DNA from: Bacteriovoracaceae bacterium
GTDB lineage: Bacteria > Bdellovibrionota > Bacteriovoracia > Bacteriovoracales > Bacteriovoracaceae
DNA length: 5,627 bases
Assembly: GCA_023151145.1 (NCBI GenBank)
Contig: JAKLJM010000169.1
Span: 1-5,627, forward strand
Reading direction: 5' to 3'
The notes below the pieces were generated by a model. The model was not told the DNA's origin. It ran no database searches and saw only the letters and a list, made by a program, of their open reading frames with translations. The translations under genes were made by a program, and so were the position numbers. Numbering within the stretch: position 1 is the first letter of the stretch; every line of letters starts with the position of its first letter. Of the stretch, positions 1-5,627 are shown in pieces.

Positions 1-543
1 AATGCAACTTTAAAAGGTCTTAAAAAAAGTACTCCAAACAACCAAGAATTGCTTAAGCTAAACCCTCAAGCAATAAAATACGGTGAAATGATCCCAGAGG
101 GTGGCTCATGGAAAGATTTACCATATAAAGTATTACCTGATCGATGGAAGAAAATTCGAGACAACATGGCCAAGTACCACTACCCAAAGTTTTTCAGAAG
201 ACATTTCCGTACAGATATTATGGGTACAGTTACGGCAGCATTTAAACCAGAAAATGCAGCAGTATGGCACCCAACCGAAAATCGTGTCTATTCAGTAAGA
301 GAAATAGCTCGATTCCAAACTTTTCCAGACGACTTTATTTTCTATGGTCGAAATGTAAAATGCAAATATTCGCAAATTGGCAACGCTGTTCCTCCATTGA
401 TTGGAGAAATATTCGGTGAAACTTTTAAAATATATTTAAACAAAGTTCCATTATCAAAAATACCTAAGTATGAGATTGATGTTGGCATTTTAAATGTAAA
501 TAAACCAATTCATCGTCAGGAAGATCATGTATTTATCAACTAA
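1..543 (+). CDS. DNA (cytosine-5-)-methyltransferase, C-terminal part (5' end outside window)
   Basis: The frame is open from base 1, so this is the last 180 residues of a longer protein; the TTG at base 49 is internal, not the true start. C5 methyltransferases transfer a methyl group from S-adenosylmethionine to C5 of cytosine in a specific DNA site. Seen here: the end of the target-recognition region with the common IPEGGSWKDLP segment; a GTVTAAF...HP stretch; motif IX (VREIARFQTFPDDF, fragment residues 99-112); and motif X (YSQIGNAVPP, residues 123-132), which helps form the SAM pocket. The catalytic PCQ and ENV motifs lie upstream, outside the window, so activity cannot be judged. About 37 residues follow motif X, a short tail. 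The gene overlaps the downstream McrB-like gene by 17 bases, so the two are probably translated together. By context it is the protective methylase of a LlaJI/BsuMI-like restriction-modification operon. Family assignment is secure; the target site is unknown. Confidence 0.95.
   Translation, partial: NATLKGLKKSTPNNQELLKLNPQAIKYGEMIPEGGSWKDLPYKVLPDRWKKIRDNMAKYHYPKFFRRHFRTDIMGTVTAAFKPENAAVWHPTENRVYSVREIARFQTFPDDFIFYGRNVKCKYSQIGNAVPPLIGEIFGETFKIYLNKVPLSKIPKYEIDVGILNVNKPIHRQEDHVFIN
518..523 (+). promoter_or_regulatory. Ribosome binding site of the McrB-like gene
   Basis: AGGAAG lies three bases before the ATG at 527, inside the last codons of the methyltransferase gene. The spacing is short but usable, and the site supports the overlapping ATG as the start. 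Ribosomes finishing the methyltransferase at 543 would be next to this start, consistent with translational coupling. Confidence 0.5.
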
Positions 544-2203
544 GTTATTAAGTAAATGCTTTTTTGACATTTCCAACATCTCTGAAAAAGATGAAGGAAA
601 AACAAGGCAAGAAAAGGTCAGTCAACTTAGATATATTCTAGCTTTGTCAGCCCTATTAAAAGCAAAAAAAGTTACCACAATTAAATTGTCTCCTGAGTTC
701 AAAGAGCTACGTAATGAGTTTATATTTAATGTCGGAACGATTGTATCCATTAATCAAGAAGGTACAAGTTACACTAAAGATTTTAAATATTTTTTTGGTG
801 ATGAAGCGGACTACTCTGTAAGTTCTAATTTTTTAACGACTGCAATAAAAAAAGATAGAAGTTACCCTGGGAGTCAGAGAGGAATTCCGGCAATAAAAAT
901 AAAAAAAGAGTCATTAGAGTTGTTAGATACTCTGATCGATGCATTAGATGAAGACTACCACTTTAAAACAATTGGTCATTCGCTTGCCGTTTGGATTACT
1001 AGGTTTAATGATTTTAAAACTACAACACTCGAAGGTATTGAAAATGAAATCATTGCTTTTATAAAATTAAAATACACTAAAGAAATATTTAATGCCTTGT
1101 CATTAGAAAGTGGCTTTCTAAAGAAATTAATCACAAAGCTAGAGGTTGCAGATAACCAAATTGTAGACAAAAACGTTTTCGACTTCAATGAAATCCTTAA
1201 AAATCAAAAAGACTCTATCAGTGCAACAACTATAATACCAAACAATGTGAGAAGTTTGAGCACGGGAAATTTAAACTTTATATTTTATGGCCCACCAGGA
1301 ACGGGAAAAACTTATGAAGTTATTAACTATGCAGTTCGGTTAATTTTAGGAGATAAAACTCCTAAAAATAGAGAAGAAATAGTTAAAGCATTTAATGAAC
1401 TACGATCTAAATCAATAATCGAATTTGTTACTTTCCATCAATCATTTAGTTATGAAGACTTTATAGAAGGATTAACCCCTGTCGTAGTCGAATCAAATGG
1501 AGTGTCTTCAGTAAACTATGAAATTAAGAGTGGCGTACTTAAAAGATTTCTACAAAATACTCAAGATATTTCTAATCCATATGAAAATATCGTTTTAGTT
1601 ATTGATGAAATTAACAGAGGTAATATCTCTAGCATTTTTGGAGAATTAATTTCTCTACTAGAACCTGACAAACGAGAAGGTGCACTTAACGGTATCCCTG
1701 TAACATTACCATATTCAAAAGATGAGTTAATACTTCCCAAAAATCTCTACATTCTTGGAACAATGAATTCGACAGACCGTTCGATAGCGATGATGGACTT
1801 TGCTATACGACGTCGATTTGAATTTATATACCTCGCACCTGACCTTAAACTGGTGCCAGAGAATGTTGAAAAAATTCAATTAAGAAAAATTCTAGAAAAA
1901 ATTAACAAACAAATTGTTTACCTAATTGGAAAAGATTATCAACTAGGTCAAAGTTTTTTTCTTTTTAGTGAGATGAAGACTAAGCAAGACGTAAAAAGAG
2001 CGTGGTTTAACAAACTACTACCTGTTATCGGTGAATATTTTTATGAAGACTGGGAGAAGTTGGCCCTTATAGTCCCAAGTTTTATAGTCATGGAAGATAT
2101 TGGGATCGGTTCAAAAAAAGATACAGCGAAAATTTATAGATTTCTAACTATTGAAGAAGTTGACGATGAAAATTTTGTGGAATTATTAGGAACATTAATT
2201 TGA
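527..2203 (+). CDS. mcrB: McrB-like AAA+ GTPase, restriction subunit
   Basis: This is the motor subunit of an McrBC-type restriction complex. Such proteins form rings, hydrolyse GTP and drive DNA translocation, with cleavage by the McrC partner encoded next. Seen in the 558-residue protein: Walker A GPPGTGKT at 255-262; FHQSFSYEDF at 303-312, typical of McrB; Walker B VLVIDEINRGN with D360/E361; the McrB-family signature TMNSTDRS at 412-419 (MNTADRS in E. coli McrB); and RRRF at 428-431, an arginine cluster typical of the AAA+ module. The first ~240 residues match no domain I recognise; I infer they bind DNA or the target site. The ATG is chosen because it has an AGGAAG site and no later ATG precedes the conserved parts at sensible spacing. 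The gene overlaps the methyltransferase by 17 bases and the McrC-like gene by 4. LlaJI R1 and BsuMI GTPase subunits are the closest functional models. The mcrB symbol denotes family, not proven methyl-dependent specificity. Confidence 0.93.
   Translation: MYLSTKLLSKCFFDISNISEKDEGKTRQEKVSQLRYILALSALLKAKKVTTIKLSPEFKELRNEFIFNVGTIVSINQEGTSYTKDFKYFFGDEADYSVSSNFLTTAIKKDRSYPGSQRGIPAIKIKKESLELLDTLIDALDEDYHFKTIGHSLAVWITRFNDFKTTTLEGIENEIIAFIKLKYTKEIFNALSLESGFLKKLITKLEVADNQIVDKNVFDFNEILKNQKDSISATTIIPNNVRSLSTGNLNFIFYGPPGTGKTYEVINYAVRLILGDKTPKNREEIVKAFNELRSKSIIEFVTFHQSFSYEDFIEGLTPVVVESNGVSSVNYEIKSGVLKRFLQNTQDISNPYENIVLVIDEINRGNISSIFGELISLLEPDKREGALNGIPVTLPYSKDELILPKNLYILGTMNSTDRSIAMMDFAIRRRFEFIYLAPDLKLVPENVEKIQLRKILEKINKQIVYLIGKDYQLGQSFFLFSEMKTKQDVKRAWFNKLLPVIGEYFYEDWEKLALIVPSFIVMEDIGIGSKKDTAKIYRFLTIEEVDDENFVELLGTLI
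2188..2192 (+). promoter_or_regulatory. Ribosome binding site deciding the TTG start of the McrC-like gene
   Basis: AGGAA sits seven bases before the TTG at 2200, within the end of the McrB-like gene. The next in-frame ATG is at 2344, which would remove about 48 residues. This spacing is the main argument for the TTG start and for the 4-base TTGA start/stop overlap. Confidence 0.6.
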
Positions 2204-3525
2204 AATCAATTACTTTTTATGAATATGATGGTTTTCTAAATGATACTGTTATTTCAACGAATATAGATGAACTTCCTCTAACACCGTCAGAACTTAAAAG
2301 TTTTATTAATCTTGCTAGTTCTGATGAGAGTATATTGTCTAAAATGTTTTCTCTAAAGGGGTTTACAATAAAGGCAACCCACTTTGTTGGGGCTATTAAA
2401 TTTGAAAACATTCAAATCATTATCCTACCGAAAATATCAAAGTCAAAAACTGGAGAATTCGAATTAGGTAATATTAATTTTATGCTTGAAAAGGCATACG
2501 GTTTAATGAGTAGGTTCTCGAGCAATATTGTTAGTCTTGATTCTGCCAAAGGTGATTTGATGGAATATCAAATTGATTATTTTGCTGAATCATTAATGGG
2601 TGAAATAAAAAGAGGCGTATATAAGGAATTTACTCAAGAAGAATCAGAAAAAAGATTTCTAAAAGGTCGTTTAAATATACCAAAGACAATTCGCTTAAAT
2701 ATGGCTGGTAAAAAAACATTTAATACAAATTCTGTAGTGTTTTCAGAGAATAATACATTTAATGGTCTTCTTAAATGGGCCTGCAAAGAGTTGGTTTCAC
2801 TAACTTCCAACTCACGAATAAAATCAAAATTGTTTTTCTGTCTAGATACCTTTGTTGAAGTTAACGACTTAACTCCGAACACTCATACTTTCTCATCGAT
2901 ACAATTTAATAGGAATAATGAACGCTTTAGAGAACTAATTAATTTGGCTAAATTAGTTTATGATGGAGAACAACTCATCTTGACAGCCGGAAATACCACT
3001 ATTCGAGGGATTGTTTTTGACATGAACAAGCTCTTTGAAAAATTTATTTTTTCCGCGATAAGTGAATCCTTGCCAAAAATTGTATCTGTTAAAGATCAAC
3101 AATCGTTTCTCTTAGCGAAAGAGGCAAAAATAAATCATGGAATCTACATCCAACCTGATTTAGTTTTAAGTTACCTTGATAAACTTGTCGTTATAGATAC
3201 AAAGTATAAGATAATTTCATTGGCTCAAAAAGAAGCATTTATATCTAATGCTGATATTTACCAGTTGTCCTGCTATCGAAATTATTTTAAAAATAAATTT
3301 AAACATGTACGATCAATTCTTGTTTACCCTAAATATGATGATGAAGTTAATTTGAGATATGATGAGATCAATGAAAATGAATCTTTTTATGTCTTGTCAT
3401 TTTCTCTGTCAGGAGATTTAAGGGATTCATATAGAGAAATTTGTGAGTCATTTATAGTAAATATAGCAAACTTTTTACTCCCTAAGACCCAAGTCAAAGA
3501 TCAATCGCCAGAAATTAATGTCTGA
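2200..3525 (+). CDS. mcrC: McrC-like PD-(D/E)XK nuclease subunit
   Basis: This is the nuclease partner of the McrB-like GTPase. McrC proteins bind the McrB ring, stimulate GTP hydrolysis and cut DNA. Seen in the 441-residue protein: the N-terminal McrC segment VGAIKFENIQIIILPKI (63-79); LKGRLNI (154-160) and FSENNTFNGLLK (181-192), resembling conserved McrC positions; FDMNKLFEKF (273-282), which precedes the nuclease core in this family; the PD-(D/E)XK site with D320 (QPDLVL) and D333-T-K335 (VIDTKYK); and a QxxxY motif, Q355-L-S-C-Y359. All expected catalytic residues are present, so the nuclease looks intact. E. coli McrC is about 350 residues, so this one is longer. Translation is best started at TTG 2200, whose last two bases share the upstream TGA, implying coupling and fixed stoichiometry with the McrB-like protein. 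It ends 27 bases from the convergent SIR2 gene. Whether it belongs to the classical McrC or the LlaJI R2 branch cannot be told here. Confidence 0.93.
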   Translation: MKSITFYEYDGFLNDTVISTNIDELPLTPSELKSFINLASSDESILSKMFSLKGFTIKATHFVGAIKFENIQIIILPKISKSKTGEFELGNINFMLEKAYGLMSRFSSNIVSLDSAKGDLMEYQIDYFAESLMGEIKRGVYKEFTQEESEKRFLKGRLNIPKTIRLNMAGKKTFNTNSVVFSENNTFNGLLKWACKELVSLTSNSRIKSKLFFCLDTFVEVNDLTPNTHTFSSIQFNRNNERFRELINLAKLVYDGEQLILTAGNTTIRGIVFDMNKLFEKFIFSAISESLPKIVSVKDQQSFLLAKEAKINHGIYIQPDLVLSYLDKLVVIDTKYKIISLAQKEAFISNADIYQLSCYRNYFKNKFKHVRSILVYPKYDDEVNLRYDEINENESFYVLSFSLSGDLRDSYREICESFIVNIANFLLPKTQVKDQSPEINV

Positions 3526-3552
3526 ACATTAAACTCATTTTTAATACGTTAA

Positions 3553-5307
3553 TTACCAGCGAAAACCTAACTTTTGTTTAAATTTTCTAACCTCTTTACA
3601 TATTAGAAGTGCCCTTTCTTTATCTGAATTAAACAACCCCTGATCTACAGGAAGCCACTTGTTTCCTTGTTTTATTATATCGTCTTCTGTTTTGCTTGTG
3701 ATGGAAGTCTTCCATTCTTCTTTCCAAGAAAAACGACTTGGTGGACTCCAAATAAAATCTCTATCATCAGAGCTATTATAGTGACTATATATCATTGCAA
3801 ATAGGAATTCGAATTTATCAAATACATGTTCAAATTCATCCGACGACATTTTATTTGGGACGAAATAACTTCCAATTTGCTCGAATATCTTGTTATTTAA
3901 GGCAGTGTACTGTCTTTCTTTTCCTGGCAACTGCTGCATCCATTCGTTTCTAGTTAGTGTATAAACTGGTAATTCATCTAGTGCCCTTTTTTCATCATTT
4001 GAATATTTTATTTTTACTTCTAACAGTATGGATTCTAGAAGTTGGTAATTATTATTTGCGACTAAGGCCACGCCTGCGCTGTAAAGTAGCAAGCATGCTG
4101 GATAAAACTTAAGATCATTCAGAACTTGATAACCGCCTTCATCCTTTTGGGCATTTGCTATATCTGAAAGAATTTTGAACCATAGATAGTGATGCTTTTG
4201 TTCCCCCCATGTGACACCTTCTACAAAAATAGGGAGCAATACTTTTAACTCTTCAAAGTAACTATTGAGCCTATTTTCTAAACCGTTTCCACTTACATCT
4301 ACTGAGCCATTTGTTGGATAATTTAGTTGTAATTTTTTAACAACACGCTTAGCTTCGTTGTTAAATAGATCATAAAGTTTAATTTTAAACTTTTCCTCAA
4401 CAACGTATTTTTTTAGTTCAATTACTGCTAAATCAGCTGATAACGGGTGTGGCGAATCATATAAAGCAAGTGCATTTAATTTACTCTCAATTGTTTCAAA
4501 AAATTCATCTGCATCTTTTACAATAATTTGTTTAGCACTCCGTAGCTTTGCTAGCGTATCAGCTGTTCCAGACAACTGTTTTAATGTTGCCCAATAAATT
4601 TGAAATCTTCGACTTTTTGTACTTTCAATTAGTGATCTTAAAGCAACATCCCATTCAGCAGACCAACCACAAATTAATAATCCAAATTCATCAAAGATTC
4701 TGGTTAATAAACTTTCTATTCTTGAATCATAATTACTAAGTTCATCAAGAGTGTTTTTAATTCGTGTGTCTTTGTAGTCTCCGTGTATTTTAATTATAGT
4801 GCATGGTGAATGAATGAGGGGGATAGCCCCTTCAGTTGCTTCTGGGCTACTAATTACTGTAGGAGATATACCTTGTTCTTCAAGTGCTTTTTCGAGGAGT
4901 CTATCAAAGTTAGTTGTTAATATTACCTTAACTGTGCCACTTTTCACCAGTCGAGCAATTGCCCGATGCGCTGAAGTTGGAGTCTTGTTTTCTGGGGCAA
5001 CTTCATCAGCTTTTGGCTCTATATATGAGTTTAGTATTCCCATTCTTTCTTCTGGTGAATTTCCTAAACGATCAATGACATTTGAATAAGTAAGAGGCAG
5101 TGAGTACTTTTTTTCAAACCACGCTTCAGGTGAAGCCGATTCTTCTCCATCGGTGATTAGTGATAGTTTTTTTGTAAGATCAACTGTGATTTCCCATCCA
5201 GTAGGAATTCCGGCAGACCTTGAAACTCCAGATCCAAGTAGCAGGGCATATACTCCCTTATTTATATGAAGTGAATATGAAAGTTCTACAATCTGATTTG
5301 TTTCCAT
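3553..5307 (-). CDS. SIR2-like domain protein, probable NAD+-consuming defence effector
   Basis: The 584-residue protein has an N-terminal SIR2-like Rossmann domain, about residues 15-270. Seen: GSGVSRSAGIPTG (25-37) for NAD binding; VILTTNFDRLLEKAL (128-142) with N133 and D135, matching the TQNxD motif of sirtuins; IKIHGDY (172-178) with H175 at the catalytic-histidine position; and LLICGWSAEWD (210-220), matching the later glycine/serine motif. The conserved Asn and His suggest an active NAD+ hydrolase. No zinc-binding Cys quartet is evident, which argues against a classical deacetylase. Residues from about 290 onward look largely helical and soluble; I recognise no domain there. In known systems (Thoeris ThsA, DSR, SIR2-Argonaute) such domains deplete NAD+ when phage is sensed, and the C-terminal part here may be the sensor or oligomerisation region. 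ATG 5307 has an AAGGGG site five bases upstream and a candidate promoter. Convergence with the McrC-like gene suggests separate control. The SIR2 domain is secure; the NADase role is inferred. Confidence 0.88.
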   Translation of the reverse strand: METNQIVELSYSLHINKGVYALLLGSGVSRSAGIPTGWEITVDLTKKLSLITDGEESASPEAWFEKKYSLPLTYSNVIDRLGNSPEERMGILNSYIEPKADEVAPENKTPTSAHRAIARLVKSGTVKVILTTNFDRLLEKALEEQGISPTVISSPEATEGAIPLIHSPCTIIKIHGDYKDTRIKNTLDELSNYDSRIESLLTRIFDEFGLLICGWSAEWDVALRSLIESTKSRRFQIYWATLKQLSGTADTLAKLRSAKQIIVKDADEFFETIESKLNALALYDSPHPLSADLAVIELKKYVVEEKFKIKLYDLFNNEAKRVVKKLQLNYPTNGSVDVSGNGLENRLNSYFEELKVLLPIFVEGVTWGEQKHHYLWFKILSDIANAQKDEGGYQVLNDLKFYPACLLLYSAGVALVANNNYQLLESILLEVKIKYSNDEKRALDELPVYTLTRNEWMQQLPGKERQYTALNNKIFEQIGSYFVPNKMSSDEFEHVFDKFEFLFAMIYSHYNSSDDRDFIWSPPSRFSWKEEWKTSITSKTEDDIIKQGNKWLPVDQGLFNSDKERALLICKEVRKFKQKLGFRW

Positions 5308-5312
5308 TATGT

Positions 5313-5318
5313 CCCCTT
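5313..5318 (-). promoter_or_regulatory. Ribosome binding site of the SIR2 gene
   Basis: Reading the minus strand, AAGGGG precedes the ATG at 5307 by five bases. It is a reasonable purine-rich Shine-Dalgarno variant and supports this start, which also leaves a short N-terminal lead of about 20 residues before the SIR2 Rossmann strand. Confidence 0.5.
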
Positions 5319-5332
5319 AACTTGGGAGAAAT

Positions 5333-5360
5333 AATATACTCAAAAAGTGCCATTTGTCAG
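5333..5360 (-). promoter_or_regulatory. Candidate sigma-70-type promoter for the SIR2 gene
   Basis: On the minus strand, CTGACA (5360-5355) and TATATT (5338-5333) are separated by 16 bases. Each differs from the consensus -35 and -10 hexamers by one base. Transcription would begin near 5326, giving a leader of about 18 bases that contains the AAGGGG site. In AT-rich DNA such matches arise by chance, but the placement relative to the start codon is apt. It implies constitutive low-level expression rather than dependence on the restriction operon. I see no clear operator repeat. Confidence 0.45.
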
Positions 5361-5434
5361 TTTATCAAGCAACATTTATGCATAAAACGATAATATGAGG
5401 AAGATCAAAAAGAAAATAAGCCTTAAGAAATTTT

Positions 5435-5533
5435 TTATAGATACTCCTCATGAACTAGAGCTCGTCCACTTTTCATGTGGCTAACGATTGTAAATGAAAC
5501 ATCTAATAGATCGCCAAAATTTCTAACGGATAG
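5435..5533 (-). other. Open frame fragment with weak helix-turn-helix resemblance
   Basis: Thirty-two codons are open in the frame shifted by one from the nuclease-like fragment just upstream, ending in TAA at 5435. The translation contains FGDLLDVSFTIVSHMKSGRA, whose spacing resembles the recognition region of an Xre/CI-type helix-turn-helix (LADxLGVSxxTVSxWxxGR). No ATG, GTG or TTG start precedes the helix-turn-helix-like part, and no ribosome binding site is evident, so it is not an intact gene. A one-base frameshift near 5525-5528 would join it to the upstream fragment, but the two parts do not look like one family. It may be gene debris or a chance frame. Confidence 0.2.
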
Positions 5534-5627
5534 CTACAAATTCACCACCATTTGTTTCTGCAATTAGATCAATTCCTAAATCTCGCGGTTGTTTAATACG
5601 TGCTCTTGCTTGATTTAATAAGTCGTG
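5523..5627 (-). pseudogene. Remnant or edge of a PD-(D/E)XK nuclease-like gene, ending at a premature stop
   Basis: The minus-strand frame is open from the right window edge and stops at TAG 5525-5523 after 34 codons. It includes ARARIKQPRDLGIDLIAE followed by TNGGEFVAI. The pattern DxGIDLxAE...G...AI resembles the start of the nuclease core in Mrr-like restriction enzymes and in predicted helicases with an N-terminal nuclease (type ISP-like), where the next residues are normally Q-x-K with the catalytic lysine. Here the frame ends after AIR, just before that lysine, although an in-frame KFW follows the stop. I read it as the broken end of a former defence gene whose start lies right of the window. 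The match is short, so a coincidental frame or a small intact protein ending here cannot be excluded. Confidence 0.4.

Larger units (their letters stand above)
5308..5434. other. Intergenic region upstream of the SIR2 gene
   Basis: Apart from the SIR2 ribosome binding site and candidate promoter, I see no supported gene here. The segment is very AT-rich, with A/T runs between 5401 and 5440. No convincing stem-loop terminator, inverted repeat or integration site is visible. Together with the gene fragments to its right it makes about 320 bases without an intact coding region. Confidence 0.6.

Noticed and set aside
49..543. TTG at base 49 as the start of a 164-residue protein
   Set aside because: The frame is open back to base 1, and the C5 methylase motifs require a long upstream catalytic part, so this is an internal codon of a truncated gene.
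3528..3545. ATTAAA/TTTAAT inverted repeat as a terminator for the restriction operon or the SIR2 gene
   Set aside because: The stem has only six A-T pairs and would be unstable. No GC-rich stem precedes the T-run, so it does not meet the usual picture of an intrinsic terminator.
4814..5089. A 91-codon plus-strand open frame inside the SIR2 gene
   Set aside because: It lies wholly antisense to the conserved SIR2 core, whose motifs are clear on the other strand. It has no recognisable domain, so it is a shadow frame.
5411..5440. A/T runs around TTAAG as a terminator or small RNA
   Set aside because: The only stem available is about four pairs with almost no loop. No tRNA-like or other structured RNA pattern is visible.
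5395..5484. A 29-residue plus-strand frame beginning MRKIKKKISLKK
   Set aside because: No ribosome binding site precedes the ATG, the lysine-rich composition simply follows the A-rich DNA, and it overlaps the minus-strand fragments. There is nothing to support expression.
1..5627. CRISPR arrays, insertion sequences, tRNA genes or attachment sites
   Set aside because: Reading both strands I found no spaced direct repeats, no transposase motifs with flanking inverted repeats, and no tRNA arm signatures.

Overview
This is an AT-rich bacterial defence-island segment; by eye roughly one third of the bases are G or C. Genes are tightly packed, have Shine-Dalgarno-like sites, and one uses a TTG start. 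The host cannot be named from sequence alone. The low GC, TTG start and restriction/SIR2 content fit an accessory island in an AT-rich gammaproteobacterium or a Firmicute, but this is only a guess.

Left and centre (bases 1-3525, + strand) is one translationally coupled operon. It begins with the C-terminal 180 residues of a DNA cytosine-5 methyltransferase, cut by the window edge. Next comes a 558-residue McrB-like AAA+ GTPase, then a 441-residue McrC-like PD-(D/E)XK nuclease. The genes overlap by 17 and 4 bases. A C5 methyltransferase encoded in front of an McrB/McrC pair is the arrangement known from LlaJI- and BsuMI-type restriction-modification. In those systems the methylase protects self DNA, and a GTP-driven McrBC-type complex cuts DNA lacking the mark, rather than methylated DNA as in E. 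coli McrBC. The McrB-like N-terminal region (about residues 1-240) shows no motif I recognise and probably carries target recognition.

Right (bases 3553-5307, - strand) is a convergent gene for a 584-residue protein with an N-terminal SIR2-like NAD-binding/NADase domain and a long C-terminal region I do not recognise. It has its own plausible promoter and ribosome binding site. SIR2 domains of this kind act in several anti-phage systems by depleting NAD+. Here it could be a stand-alone abortive-infection gene or a back-up to the restriction system; the opposite orientation favours an independent transcription unit.

Right edge (bases 5308-5627) has no intact gene. It holds the SIR2 promoter and, on the - strand, what looks like gene debris. 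One 34-codon open frame entering from the right edge resembles the start of a PD-(D/E)XK nuclease domain and stops just where the catalytic lysine would follow. An overlapping shifted frame looks weakly like a helix-turn-helix. This suggests an earlier defence gene was lost or replaced here.
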